The position numbers were made by a program, and so were the translations under genes. Positions 24,301-36,769 of a stretch of DNA of 64,000 bases are shown piece after piece. Under the pieces are notes generated by a model, which saw only the letters and a list, made by a program, of their open reading frames with translations, had not been told where the DNA came from and ran no database searches. Every line of letters starts with the position of its first letter. The first letter of the stretch is position 1. The stretch spans positions 25,416,875 to 25,480,874 of the forward strand of contig OZ234495.1 of the NCBI GenBank assembly GCA_965153455.1, in the 5' to 3' direction. This DNA is from Sphagnum compactum (Eukaryota > Bryophyta > Sphagnopsida > Sphagnales).

Positions 24301-25091
24301 TACACAAAAAAATATACGTACATAGTATAATGTTGTATACAATAATGATTCACTTTTATCACCATGAAGTTTTTTCCTACCATGCGCATACCATTTTCTT
24401 TTATTGGATTATTTTACTTTGGTGTAAATTTAATTTGAGTGCCATCCTAAAAAACTAGAACAAGTTTCATTGTCAAAGTTGGTATTTCTTTAAAAAGAGA
24501 ATAAGTAGTAACAACAAAAGGTTAGAGCAAATTGACTAAGGGGGGAAAATTAATTGCATGTCCATATTCCAACTGTTGATTAGTTCCTCAATCTCTTTGT
24601 GAACCCAACACCTAGAATCATAAAAGTTCCCAACACCCAAGTAAATTAAGATCAATATGTATTTACATTTAGTTTTTGAAAGGTTGGTTCACTTTGGATA
24701 CTACTCTAATCCACTTTCAATTCATGAATGTTCTTAATTTAATGTGCAAGAGGGGTAGTGATGATTTTATTTAACCTTTAGATCATTAGTCCAAAGTGGT
24801 TATGATCTTTCACACAAAAAACCTCATTTCATCCATGCACTAAAAAACCATATACCAAAATATTACATACTTCAATTGCTTCCCCCAATTTTGTAATACC
24901 ACATATAAGAAATGCTTTAAAAAAACCTCCTAAAAAACACTTTAGTGGACTGGTTCTCCTCACATAGAGAATTTCTATAAAAACTTAGTTCACTTTTAAT
25001 ATATTAATTTAAAATATTTTTTTCTATTTATTTTGGAATAATTCTAAAATTGATATGGTTTCAAATGGTTTGCAGGGATATGGTAGGTTGG

Positions 25092-25094
25092 AAA
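25092..25094. other. Empty insertion site of CACTA-like element Y
   Basis: X-B reads GGTTGGAAACCACATGTTAT without interruption. X-D reads AGAAA, then the 2,045-bp element, then AAACAACATG. AAA is therefore the 3-bp target. This is direct evidence for insertion rather than for a lost block. Confidence 0.8.
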
Positions 25095-25432
25095 CCACAT
25101 GTTATTTTTCATATTTATGAAAATTGAGATTCAAAAAGGATGTTTATGATCGAGTTCAATTGTGATGAATGCAACATTATCGACCTTATGATCACAATTG
25201 GAATGTTTGAAATGAATTATATGATAAATGGATTAGTTATTTAACAAATGTGTTTAAAAACACGATATGTTGTGCAATATGTGGACTAACCAAACTTAAT
25301 CATCAACATCAACAATTCAAAAAATTAAATAATATGTATAGTAATTTAAATATTAATGAATTTAAGTGTACACTTTATGGCATTGCTAATTGCTTATAAT
25401 CTAATTATAAAATTACTTCAAGTGGAAAGGAG

Positions 25433-25453
25433 ATGTGTGTGTGTGCGCGCGTG
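25433..25453. repeat. GT/GC alternating microsatellite
   Basis: GTGTGTGTGTGCGCGCGTGTGT-type alternating purine-pyrimidine run. Related CA/CG runs lie at the X first-exon regions (12,720, 21,090, 35,120, 51,080). Such tracts can adopt Z-DNA. Confidence 0.8.
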
Positions 25454-25586
25454 TGTTTAAAATGTTATATTGAACATGATGCACCAATTGTAAAATATGT
25501 CCATTTTCAATCACCAATTTATATGAAAGCACTTTTGTCGAAACATCCATATTATATACAATTATTATCTTTTTTAAACATTGGAT

Positions 25587-25610
<24 letters not shown>
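25587..25610. repeat. TA microsatellite in tail B
   Basis: An uninterrupted run of about 12 TA units. The inverted tail copy has two such runs (43,246-43,267 and 43,404-43,435), only one of them at the matching position. Confidence 0.9.
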
Positions 25611-25617
<7 letters not shown>

Positions 25618-25775
25618 TTGGGGTTTCAACACTAGTGAAATAATAGATACAAGTTTATTAAATAGTCCTTTACTGAGTTAGGATGGTATTTTAGATAAGG
25701 AATATTTCATCATGATGTTATATATATTATTTTTCCCCATTACCCCCAAAACATGGAAAGTATAAACAATACATG

Positions 25776-26830
25776 AATATTTTTGAACAATCTAATGAAT
25801 TTAATAGTACTTGCATTTTAAAGTATGTCATGAAAAATTTATAGTTCGATTTAATGGATTACAAGATAATACAAAAATATATGATAAATTTTAGTTTATT
25901 CCTTTTTGCATTTCCACATGGATATATTGGTGTTTAGGGTGGTAAAATATCAATGTATGAATAGTTAAAATTTTGGACGATTTTATTATTCTCAATATTT
26001 ACATTGTATAAACCATATTATTAATCATGTATGTTCTTTGACAATCATTTCAATTGATTAAACATACTTATAATAGTTGTTTTAAAAAAAATAAAAATCA
26101 TTAAAACAAAAAACCCATAAATGATTGATGCTGAAATTTTGGGATATATGATAAAATACAAGTTTGCATCAACAATTCAAGGTTCTCCTACATGCATATA
26201 TCCCAATAAGAAGATTTATTAACAATGGTAGAAGAATTTGGTATGCTTCATTTTTTAAAACTTTAACTAAAGTTGAAATACATAAAAATAGGAACATAAA
26301 AAAAACCTTGCAACTACTAAAAAACTTAGTCCTAATCCACTGAACATTCCACCCAACATTGAGTGAAAAAGACCCTTTTCCACCCATGTGCATTTATAGT
26401 GGAAATCATGAGTGATCTAGAATGTGTGACAAGGTGTCCATTATTATTCCACAATGCACCATTCCCATCCATTGAAATCCACTAATTTCCACTAAAAATT
26501 CACTATGAATCCATTAAAGTTCAATATGAAATCCATTAATAATCCACTATGCACACATTCAAGTGGAAATGGTCCACTAAAAAATCATGAATTAGTGATT
26601 TGGATGAGCTTTTTTTTTGTCGCAACCCTAACATTGGGTTTGCAAGTAAGTGTGAAGTGTAAGGGCCCATGAGGTCAAAATGTGTTTAGGTGTGAAACGC
26701 AATCTCACAAATGGGGGAGAGTGCAAGGGATGAAACCCAATGACTTTAAAATGCACTCTCACTTTGAGAGTTGCACTAGTGTGAAAGTTGTGAATGTTCA
26801 GAACCTTGGTTGAAAAGGAAAACAAGCACC
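25776..26830. other. Central spacer, no supported gene
   Basis: AT-rich, with no matching copy elsewhere in the window. At about 26,455-26,600 there is a cluster of short degenerate repeats built on AATCCACTA and CCATTAA words. Small frames on both strands show no domain. Confidence 0.45.
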
Positions 26831-27220
26831 AAACAAACCACTATCACTAGACAATTCAAACTGTAGTAATATAGTAGAAAATGTCACACCTCACAAAAAA
26901 ACTTATGCCCATTAGGTATTCAAAATCACTTCAACACAAGTAGTTCCACACCATTGGAGATTAAAGCACCTTAATATTCCTCTATCTCATACCCACACAT
27001 TCTTATTCCTTTATCTACATAGAGACTTTTTTTTATGACACACCAAAATCCACACACCCACCAATAAACCCATGTTACTCATTCCTTGTTGAGGTAGCTA
27101 GCTAACCACTGCTTAGATAAGTGGTACCTACCATAACTACCTTCCACATTCTTTAGATAGATTATATATAGATCATATTTTAATGCTAAACTTTAGCCAC
27201 CAATTCATCTTTCTAAAACA
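26831..27220. repeat. Dispersed repeat P, central copy
   Basis: Matches 53,931-54,330 in direct orientation at about 90%. Shared blocks include CAAACCACTATCACTAGACA and AACCACTGCTTAGATAAGTG. The match stops abruptly after AACATCAATTAAA, where this copy enters leader L and the other copy enters a different sequence. Confidence 0.8.
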
Positions 27221-28475
27221 TCAATTAAACAGTTATCTGTTTGTTCAAGTTCCCAAGCTAACCATGGTGATTACCTCAGTTGCTTTTTTTTTCTCTAACC
27301 ACCTACTAACAACCTGCTTGTGGGTTGTTAGTAAGTAGGTAGTATAGACAGCCCTTACCTATATATAAACATCTAATTACCTACTAGTTACCTATTTTCC
27401 TAACCTATCTACCTATATATGAGATCTACTTCCTACAGAATTGGTTACCAAGGTGAAACCAAGTATTAACTTAGTAATAATGGGCATCCAGTGGACGGTG
27501 TGTTGGTGGGTGCTGGTTCACTGTGGCCAGCACCGACAATTGCACCTTCACCTTCTTGAGTGAGGCGTAAGCAATAATATTTGAGTTGCGAACAGTACTG
27601 TTTTTCAATTTTTGTGAGGTGGAATATTTGGCGAATTTTGTCCAAAAAATAAGTTGAAACTACATTCGAAAACAAAAAACAGATTTTTCAAAATTTTCCA
27701 AACTAGAAGGAAATTGGACTGCCTGAATTGATGCATTCGGCTACTCAGAAAGCGGTAGCTTTGTACTTAGTTTCTTGCCTAGATAACAGGAATGTTTTGC
27801 TCAAATCAACTAGGTAATAATCGTCAAATGGATCTCTCTGGTCCGGGTATTGACGTTAAATTAAAAGAAAGAAAGAAAGAAGACTCAGAGAGCACTGATT
27901 TTCTTTTAGGATTCTTTTGAATGTTTTGAGAATATGGCAGAATATCCCCCATTCTTCAAGAAAAAAAACACAATTGAGCTACATTTCCAAATTTTTCACA
28001 AAAACATTTCGCAAAATTGAAAAACATTCACCACAAAAGAAAACGGTGGAAGCTATCCTCCCCAAAGCTCGTCCAATTCTGGTATAGCCCATCCTACAAA
28101 CCACGTTTTTGTTTTGGGGAAATTTTCCCAAATTTCGACCTTATATATATAATTTAAACGTACACAAAGGATTTTCCAGAAGAAAAATGGCCCAAATTTG
28201 CCAGATTCCACAAAAGAAAGTTTCCAAATCGCCAGAGGAGCGCAACATGCCCATAAAGCCACACTCCATGGCAATTGGCGGTAAATCAACGAAGCAGGAC
28301 CATGCCATAGATTCCACTTTATGTTGAGCCCGTGCGTACCGGACCTTTTCAAAGGCTTTTGTGTAAGACCGTACATGACATGGTCTAGAAATTCAATTAA
28401 GAAAAACAAGTTAAGGGTCAAGCCTACCATACATTTTGGTGCCACAAAGACCAGCCGTGATTTTTCCTTTGTATT
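27221..28475 (-). repeat. Leader repeat L, central copy
   Basis: Direct match to 42,050-43,055 at high identity up to GGTCTAGAAATTCAA. It is oriented as for a - strand unit, but no ankyrin gene follows: the sequence continues into repeat P. It differs from the other copy by a 166-bp insertion at 27,720-27,885. The 130-codon and 107-codon - strand frames in the two copies look like by-products of L; composition is not that of a known family. Confidence 0.8.
27720..27885 (+). other. Exon-like 166-bp insertion inside L
   Basis: The 42.5-kb L copy joins AAATTGGACT to CAGAGAGCACTG directly. This copy has 166 bp between them. The insert opens a + strand frame with well-behaved composition (ELMHSATQKAVALYLVSC..), ending at a donor-like AACTAG/GTAATAATC, followed by a GAAA microsatellite. 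It may be a captured exon fragment of a host gene I cannot identify. Alternatively it is ancestral and was deleted from the other copy. Confidence 0.5.
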
Positions 28476-29690
28476 TCAGCACGCTTCCCTAGCCTGAATT
28501 TTTTGCAGTAATCGAAAACTTTACCTTCATAATTGAGGAAGGCCCACTAACTACCGCCTGTCGCACTCACAGGTTGTACTGAGGCTTCCACATTTCAGAC
28601 GGTGCAGTTCCCTCGGCCTACCAATCTCAAATCCAGAAAGGTCTATTTTCAGACCCTTCTTCTGTACTTTGGGCTGCGGAAGTTTGATGGTCTACATGTT
28701 TAACACAGAACATTAGAAGAAAAAGTTGCAAAAATTGGAATCCCCTTCTTTCTATTTTTCTCTAGAATGGCTCAGTCCTTGGGTGGAACCTAGGTATGAC
28801 CTCTTCCTCTCTTCTGTCTCAATCTCTATGTGTGATTTCTCCTCAAGGGACACTTAGTATAAAGTTTGGAATCTACATGTGTTAAATGATCAATTTTTTT
28901 AAATATTAGATAATTGTTCAACTTTTTTTTTATCATCTTATTATTATTTATTTTAAAAATATATATATTAAAGTCACCTTATATTAATTATAATCCATTA
29001 TTTCATATTATTATATATCTTATATTATAATTGAAATAATAATTTGAATAAAATGTAATTTTTAAAAAACTAATCAACTTATATTTTTAATCAACAACCA
29101 ATATATTGCACTCTATATTTTTACTCACGTATTTTTTACTTTTTTTTACAAGTATCCTTGCCCCCCACCCCCTAGATTTATTTTTTTCTCTTCCTTCCTT
29201 TTTACTTGATTCAGTTTTTATTTCAAGATTCAAGGTCTTGGATTTATGCAATTTGAGAGTTTTAGTTTATTTTCAATTTCTATTTCCAACACATCCTCAA
29301 CAATTTTTGTAAAAATCATTGCATAATGTGTGGGTCAAGACCGTTGAGTTACGGACATCTATAGCCAAGCATCGCATTAAACTTTAGCAAGCCAAGCAAG
29401 CTCACAAGTTGTGCTCCATATTACCCATGCATGTAAGTCTTTAGGTTTTTTCTATCCCTTATCATACCTCTACCATGACTAGGAATGGGTCAATGTGGAG
29501 GCAAATTGATTCAGTTTTTGTTTTATGTTTTGTTTATTGGTTTTATCCTTCAGAGACATTGTGGGAACACCTTTTGAGCGGGTATAGGTTGAATGGATAA
29601 GTTTAAGTGTCATTTTTATAAAAAAAGTTGTGTGAAGAGAACACAAGGGTTAAAATCCTCTCTAAAAGGGTTTTTTCTTAATGTGGGGTT
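28476..29690. other. Central single-copy region, no supported gene
   Basis: The first 350 bp are GC-richer and have no match in the other L flanks. From 28,880 the sequence becomes very AT-rich. A CCCCCCACCCCC tract lies near 29,161. No open frame is convincing. Confidence 0.4.
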
Positions 29691-29756
29691 TTATGAACTT
29701 GAAAAATAAAAGAGTTTTATTAAGCGGTAATTTTGGTAAACTTTTCTTCGTTGCAC

Positions 29757-30515
29757 AATGGCTGTTGTTCCAATGAAAAAAGTTCGATTAGTTGTTGTAG
29801 TGGATGATTTGGATTTTGGAGTTAGAAATGAAGTTGCATTTGAGATAAAAATGTTTAATAGGTATGGCACCTTTGATTGAATTATAAATAAAAGCATGGA
29901 AGATCCAAGCTATGCATATTTGCATTGTGATTTGTTGCATAGGGTAGACCACAATCATTCTTAGAATCAAATCACCTCATATAAATATGCATGAGTAGTT
30001 TTTGCAAAAAGACATGTTTGTGAGGGTCGAAAATTTTTGCATTGAATCAAAGTCCAAAAGGGGATTTGAGAAAGGTGACGTGCATGTTGTCATTACAATT
30101 GAATCAATGACCATTGTGTCACCCATCACTGTTTTTGAACTAGAGTTGGTTCCCATGTTTTTTCACATGGATGCCATTAAAGAATTTTTCAAAATTGGAG
30201 CTTTGCTACTATAGTTGTTATCGTTGTTGATGTAAAAGGTGGAAGGAATAGCAAAGGTGAAAAATAATTATTGATTACAAATGGAGAAGGTGAATTTGAC
30301 CAAGATGTTCTTGCTCTTAGCAATCATTTCAAAACAAAATATGAACATCTTTTTAAAACATGTAATGGAAGCCAATGTGTAATGGTTTTGATTAAGAATC
30401 TGGCAATAACATCCAAAGGAGATCAATATTTGAAAGCACAACAACACACCATTTTCAAGAAGGTTGTTGATGAGGCTACTCGAGCTTGTCTTCTCAAGTT
30501 GCACAACAAATAATT
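29757..30515 (+). pseudogene. RPA70-like single-strand DNA-binding protein remnant
   Basis: Several + strand frame pieces read as parts of the large subunit of replication protein A. The piece at about 30,002-30,210 has FVRVENFCIESKSKRGF and ..HVVITIESMTIVSPI.., which fits an OB-fold strand pattern ending in the T.I..I motif. After an in-frame break, ..VVIVVDVKGG.. and then LLITNGEGEFDQDVLALSN and ..LIKNLAITSKGDQYLKA follow. That order matches the DBD-B fold of RPA70 (strand, K-rich turn, D.G strand, V.a.kn strand, kG..L). Stops and at least one frame change interrupt it. The source may be a host RPA1 gene or a Helitron, since some Helitrons carry RPA-like genes. No zinc-finger C-terminal part is seen. 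Confidence 0.4.
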
Positions 30516-30689
30516 AACTATTCGACCTACATTGAAAGAAATAAATTTCTAATTTTTTTTTTAAAAAATTCAATGGTGGCATGTTCATATATATGTCATT
30601 TATACTAGAAGAATAATGAAAATGTTAAGATAATTAAATAATATTTAAATTAATTGAAATTTATGAATAATGATAATATTATTAATCAG

Positions 30690-30925
30690 GTGGGCACCTA
30701 CTTTGGGCCCAAAAGACACAACCGGGTGCCACCTGATTGCACCATAAAAGAAAAACCATGTGCCCACCAGGTTGTGTTCCTCAGGCCCAATCGAATGGCC
30801 ATCCATTTTTTATTTTATTTTTAACAATCAAGTGGCCACCCAATTGTGTTCTTCCCAAAGGAAGTTTTTTTAAACAATCAATAGGCCACCTAATTATGTC
30901 CCTCCTAAAGGAAAAAAAAGTTTTT
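30690..30925. repeat. Degenerate tandem repeat of about 60-70 bp
   Basis: Units of the type CAATCAA(G/T)(T/A)GGCCACC.AATT.TGT, then C.TCC.AAAGGAA, repeat at least three times, most clearly at 30,828-30,860 and 30,875-30,915. Not found elsewhere in the window. Confidence 0.65.
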
Positions 30926-31374
30926 TTCCTTAGTTTTTTTTGTTATAATTTTTTGGAAAACGTTTTTTTCGCATTTTTCATTACTTTTTATTTTAACATA
31001 TTTTGGTTTTATTTTTTAGATGATCAAATTGTTGTCCATAAGTAACCCTACTACACCTCCATTCCAAAAAGTGTGTGGAAATTCTCATGTAGAAAATGTC
31101 ATCATTTGTTCAACAAGCAATGTTCATTGTAATGCTTATCATTCAAAATCAAAGGTTCATAATTCAAGTTACCTTCAAGGCTCGATTGCAACCAATGATG
31201 GACGTATAATATTGATCGTTGAAAGAAAATGGCTTAAAGTAATTGTACATTTGATAGAATTTGAAATCTTGAATTTGGCTCATCCAAAATAAGTTTAATT
31301 CCTCATTTCAATTTGTGTTTGTGGCAAACTTCAATTGTCACCCACATTTGCCCTTGTTGGTTTCCAAAAAGACA
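30926..31374. other. Spacer with unrecognised 90-codon frame
   Basis: A + strand frame from 31,020 to 31,292 (with ..SNVHCNAYHSKSKVHNSSYLQG..) has no domain I know. It ends just before the boundary of X-C. It may belong to the pseudogene upstream or be chance. Confidence 0.25.
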
Positions 31375-31892
31375 TACAAAATTTGTGTTTTTTTCAAGAT
31401 AAAAATTAACAACATTTGTTTATGGCTATTTAATTTTCTTCATTTGTTTGAGAAGAAGTCTAATTGCATAGTTATAAAAAACAAATTCCGAATCATTATT
31501 TGTTCTTCTTACTTTTGTTGTTGTGATTCTTTTAATTATGTGAGTGAATGAAGGATTGTCAAATTTGTTGTTTTGTTCTTGTGCCCATCATAATCGTCTT
31601 TGAGTAAAAGATGCAAAATCAAACAATATCTTTTGATTCTTGCAATAGTAATAATTGATATTTTTGAATGTTGTGACTACATCCATCCAACAAGCCTTAT
31701 TTTTCAACCAACAAAAGACAATGTTCCAAATCATGGCATAATCTTGAACAATCAAATCTATGTTGCAATATAGATGATGATCAAAGTTTAGACATCAAAA
31801 TCCATATGCAATAGAAAAACACAAACCCAATGAAGAATATTATCAATATAGGTGTGGAAAAGCCACAAATGCCAATAAAGAAAAACATAAAA

Positions 31893-32555
31893 TAGTAGAG
31901 AGCATTGGCATGGTGTTGACTAGACCTCCATAATATTGAACAATTCAAATCTTGTGTTGGTCATATAGAGCAGCAACACATAAAAAAAGGGCTAAAAAAA
32001 TTAGTCCATGACTTAACATAGGTAAATAATACCTTCAACACCTTATCGAGTTTTCTTTCCACAAGCATCTGACCAAAAGTGCCTTAACTTTTTCTTAAGA
32101 AGATGAATGGGAGGGCATGGAGGTTGCTTGGGCTGATCTTTTAACTTTTTGTTTTACACCTTGATGTTCCAAGGCTTTAGTTATTAAGTCTTTAATAAAA
32201 ACAATTAATCTTGTTATGGATTTTTATTTTTTTTGCTTCTTTTTTTGTAAAAGTGCTTATGATACCATTTCATATTCGGTTACCTTATGTGGCTTAATTG
32301 TCGGAAATGAAGAATATTTGAACCAAACAAGATTGGAACGGGGGCGGCAACATTATAAAAAAATCCTTTTGGCTAATCTTGGAGGCCATCTTTAAGAACT
32401 CTCAGCCCCCAAATCCATAGTTTGGTGTTCTATCCAATTGAGCTCTAAGCACAAGTTGATTATTCTTAAGTACTATATGCTAGATCACTATGAGGAAGAG
32501 ACATATATGAAAAAATATTTTTCAAATGAGAAAAAATATATATATTGTACCATGT
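31893..32555. mobile_element. 0.66-kb insertion in X-C with tRNA-like part
   Basis: X-D continues from AAAAACA.ACATAACAAATTT straight into AAGAAAACCT. X-C has about 660 bp in between. The insert has no coding frame but contains a tRNA-like stretch on the - strand. The arrangement suggests a tRNA-derived SINE or similar retroposon, although no clear target duplication is visible. Confidence 0.4.
32383..32455 (-). other. Degenerate tRNA-like sequence
   Basis: On the - strand, AGCTCAATTGGATAGAACACC looks like a tRNA D-arm and A box. It is followed by an anticodon-arm-like CCAAA CTATGGA TTTGG (5-bp stem, 7-base loop). The variable and T arms do not fold properly (GAGAGTTCTTAAAG in place of the B box). 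It is unlikely to be a working tRNA gene. Confidence 0.4.
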
Positions 32556-33839
32556 TTGACTTAAAAAATTTCAAGAAAACCTCAATGATCACAATGAAAA
32601 AAGAAAACCGCTACAAATCTTAAGAATGTCATCAATCCATATATGTTAGAATCACAAACTTGAAAGAAAAAACAAAACACCTCAAATCCCAGAATACCCA
32701 TGACCATGAAGAAATAAATTTAATGTTGTGAATTTTTATGAATATCAATCTAAATATGTAAGCAAAATTACAATCCAAAGGAAGACAAAAAACCATCGAA
32801 AACGTCAAGAGTGTCAATCCTTAAAATGCAACATAAACACAAACCCAAAAGAATAACCACAAATTAGATATTCTTGAATCCAATTTGTTACAACAAAAAA
32901 GAAAATCTTAAGAACATCATGAATCCAGATGTGGCAAAAGTTTTACAAACCTAAAGAAAAAAACAAACATTGCTGCAAATATGTTCCAATGATTTGTAAA
33001 GGATTTAAGATCATTGATCATCATCATGATGAATAGTCCTACTTTTCTTAGCTCTAGATGATAATGACCCCAAATGGTTCTAAGTTCTAGTCTATGAATC
33101 ATAATCCATTCTACATGTATGTTCAATAAATGATCAAGCCTAGGGTTTTAGTTTTTTCTTCTTCAACTTTAGGGTTTGATTATCTACCAATGTTGTTGCT
33201 AATAGTCAGTCAATGGATTACTATATCCAAGACTTGAAGGAGGTTTCAAGTTTGTGACTATTTTCTTAAAGAAAGTGGTGGAGCTCTAAAACTATTCATA
33301 GGTTCAAAGTACAAGACTTTTTTTGTTCATGTTCATTTGTTCAAACAAGCTATGAATTCCATTGCAAAAGTTTTTTTCCCCATTGACACATGATGTGCAA
33401 TGTGCAACACATGAGGTTGCACAAATAAAAACTGGTTGTTCTTGAGTTGCAAGGAATGTTGAACCAATTGAAAACTTCCAAGGTGAAGTTCTTGCACTTA
33501 AGCATTTCAAGCTTTTGTCCACCTTTTGAAAATTTTCATCTTTTGGAACATTTGGAAATACTTTTTGTGTTGAAATGAAAATCTCAAAATTAAATAATTA
33601 TTCAACAAAAACCTTATGAACCTACTATTCACTATGGTACCATCACAAAAAGTCAACAAAAAGTTTGTCAACAAAACATACAACTAATGGATGAATCATT
33701 ATAGAAGTTTTTGCATAGGTTCCAAAAGTTACAACCATTTCTCGCATGCCTATCATGGTTTGAAATTTTTAGGACATCTTACAATGTTGTTTGAAGAAAC
33801 CACCTTTTGGGAACTTGATTCTCAACTTGAGTGGGCACT

Positions 33840-34020
33840 AACAAGATATCTATAAGTCGAGTTTAGGCCTATTTATTTTCCTACCTATCTACCTATATAT
33901 GAGACCTATTTCTTACATAATTGGTTATCAAGGTGAAACCATATATTAACTCAATTGAAGTTCATATGCAATTGAGTAATAACAGACATCTAGTGGATGG
34001 TGTGTTGGTTCATTGTGGCC
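33840..34020 (-). repeat. Decayed M-type repeat inside X-C
   Basis: Inverted counterpart of 14,250-14,470, with the GTGTTGGTTCATTGTGGCC end and the GTGAAACCATATATTAACTC block. One terminal repeat only. Confidence 0.55.
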
Positions 34021-34849
34021 TTGATTCTAGACCACCCAACTCTGGTAATGTTTTGTGAACAATTTTGATAATTTGAATTTTTTTTTATAATGAATAGATT
34101 TACCCAAATTGCCTTATAATTTTTAAAATATCATAAAAATCATGGTAATTACTGTACCTGAAACAAAAGATTACCTTGATTGATTTATCATAATTATTGA
34201 ACATAAACACGAAATGAAAATTGAACCCACCATATAGAATAATCAAATTATCAAATTTACTATAAAATCATAATAGTGTGTACGTTAAATTTTTTTGGGA
34301 AATTTAACATAATAACTATAAATATTTTAAAATGTGAAAATTTTAATTTATAAAAATATTGTAAATTAATTTGATTTTTTTCAATAAAATTTGAATGGAT
34401 GAAACCTTGGTAATTAAGTTTTCATATATTTAAACTATAATTTTGGAAATTTCTATATTTTTATTACCACCGCCCAATGATATGATTACCTAAACATTTT
34501 CCAAAATTAAAAAAATTAAAAATAAATTTATTTAAAAAAAACTAAGTACCATTCCATGGTGGCCCAATTACCACCATGCTTGGAACCTACCTCCTCCTTC
34601 CGTCCTCATTGTGGGGGCAGTAGGTAGATTACATGTATAAGAGTCACTTTGGCCCCTACATAGTAAAAGCAACGATCATTTTTTATACTCATCCATGTGC
34701 TTTGTAGCTTAGGGTTTAAGTCATAGGAACCCAATTGTCAACAAGCTTTTCCTTCTCCTTTACTACTTTAGAATCATCAACATCTTGTCCTACTATGTCA
34801 ATACTGAGATCTAAACAAAAAGAGAGGGGGGAGGAAAAAAGGTGTTTGA

Positions 34850-35022
34850 TTGGAGGTCTTGGTGCAATCTAGTGGAAGTGGTGGCAATAATAGTAGCAAA
34901 TAACAACAATAACATTGATACCCTGAGTTCTTACGCAAAATGTGCCTCATCATGCAACTCTAAAGCTTGGTGTTGGCTCCTTTCAAATGTAGTGTGCACC
35001 TTTTCTTCCTCAAGGTATATTT
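34850..35022 (+). pseudogene. First-exon-like segment of the X gene, copy C
   Basis: Same exon-like block as in copies A and D, with Gly/Ser codons, ..SYAKCASSCNSKAWCWLLS.. and donor-like CCTCAAG/GTATAT. The ATG and adjacent bases are altered here (GGTGCAATCTAG), so the start is lost. Confidence 0.35.
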
Positions 35023-36769
35023 GTTGTTAAATGTTATTTTTCTTTCTCTTATTTGTGTGTTTTTTTTTACCTAGTTGTTTTATGAAGTGTGTTTCCTTTA
35101 AAAAAAATAAAATTTGTGCTTGTGTGTGTGTGCATGGGCACACTTGTTGCAATCAATTTTTAAAATGACTTGGGGTTTGGGTTTGTGATTATAATTGTTG
35201 CAAAAGAAATGATGGTTTTGAGTTTTTTGAAGTTTTGGTGACTTTGGGGTGAAAGTGGCTATTTCGAGAATATGTTCATGAAACTCATAAAAGGGCTTAT
35301 TCACGATTGGGGTTCTAGAAAAAGGGAAAAAGACTCAAAGACTTTTGTGAGGCTACTTTTTGCAAATAACATTTACTTGAAACAAATTTAAGTGAAAAAT
35401 TTGAATAGTTCAATTAGATAATTCATGTGACGGTGGTGAGTTTTCGCATTCATACATTGTTGTGTATCAATATTTTGGTTTACAGTTAAAAACGTAGAAA
35501 TTTTCAAAATGCATTTTAGTGGACAACTAAACATGTTTTTTGGCAAGATTATTTTCTACACATGTGACCTACACCTAAAGTTAAACATTTTGAACCCATT
35601 GAAGATAATTGTTTTGTCAAATGGTTTTAAAAATGAGTTCTTTTCCTTGTAAACTTTTCTTTTAAAATTTCAAAACTTTGAAATTTTTGTATAATTTGGT
35701 TTTTCATCAAGTTTATCTAATGAACATGTACTTTCATAGATAGGGGCATGTTTTTATTGTATAAAAAGTTTGAAATGAATTGTATGACTTTACGCATTCC
35801 TTTAGATTCCTTTTTAAAAAATTGGAGTTTAGACATTTGATATAGTTAGTTTACATGACCCAAAATGACATTTACATAATGTCCAATTTTTTAAAAATAT
35901 TTTAATTAATTTAACAAGATATTATTATATATATTGGCATACAACAATTCACTCCAATTTTTTATTTTATTTTTTGTTTCTTTTTTCAAAATAATGTAAG
36001 ATAAACAAAAATCCAAAATTCTTTGCAATCCTAAAAATACAAGTCATTCTTGTTTGGTACCCCAATCGTGAATACACACCCAAGAAGTGGTTTTATGTGT
36101 GAAAGATTTCCTCATGTGAGGAAGGATCTCTATTTCATACTTTTCTAATCCAATTTTTTGGGTTTCTCAACAAGATAAGGACAAGGCTTATCTTGCACCA
36201 TCAAATTGCATTTGCTACCTTTCTTCAAGTAAGTGTTCCTTGCTCCTACCCCTGTGTTGCTGGGAAAACACAGAGTAATCATTGTCTAAACCCAATAGCA
36301 TAATGAGTATAATTCTACGTAGGTTTCTAAGTGTGGTGCATGAGTTTTTTTTTCTGGATGGGAATGTTGAGGTACTTATTTGTGGGGTCACATCATGATA
36401 CATGGTCTGCTCATGGGTGCAGAAGCAACAACAGGTATTGGATCAAATGGTGGATCAATAGAAATCAGAGATTGATAGTTCAGCTCTGTTTGCATTCGTG
36501 AGGGCAATAATGAATATGTTTGGAAACCACATACAAAAAGACCATGTGCATCACCCACAACCACACTCATCTTCCCACCAAAGCTATATTGGCCACTAGG
36601 TTCTAGATGCCCCACCCACAATGTAGAGGCACATGCATGTATTCTTTGGAAGCCTAGATTCCAAATTTTTGGTGTGAAATATGTGGAATTTGCTTTGTTG
36701 TTGATTCACACAATCTTACCTCCAAATGGATGGCACTGGAGACTATTTTAAATTTTGTTTTTGGTGTGT

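Larger units (their letters stand above)
18205..25091 (+). repeat. Segment X, copy B
   Basis: A second direct X copy. It lacks about 750 bp present in copy A (A 10,136-10,886), joined at a short CACAG/ACAG homology near 18,557. It keeps the 23,618-24,755 part that copy A lost. It ends at GGTTGGAAACCACATG, the unoccupied target of the CACTA-like element. No ankyrin gene precedes it. Confidence 0.85.
25095..25775 (+). repeat. AT-rich tail, copy B
   Basis: This aligns, inverted, with 43,090-43,773. Both copies contain a short frame with ..F(N/E)LNCD.CN(V/I)I.LMI.. and MNYMIN, then microsatellites, then ..FQSPIYMK.LL.KHPYYIQLLSF... The frames are interrupted, so a decayed gene is possible. The repeated cysteines hint at a zinc finger, but the evidence is weak. 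Confidence 0.6.

Noticed and set aside
25095-25775. Tail as a giant-virus or zinc-finger gene remnant
   Set aside because: The paired cysteines and the FQSPIYMK-like stretch are suggestive, but frames are broken in both copies and no family can be named.
28053-28445. 130-codon - strand frame in the central L copy, with a 107-codon counterpart at 42,708-43,031
   Set aside because: The similarity between the two frames is fully explained by recent duplication of L. Composition (many Trp, Phe, Leu) is that of translated repeat DNA, and the frame is absent from copy L-A.
32403-32455. Functional tRNA gene on the - strand
   Set aside because: The acceptor and T arms cannot be paired, the B box is absent and the D stem has a mismatch.
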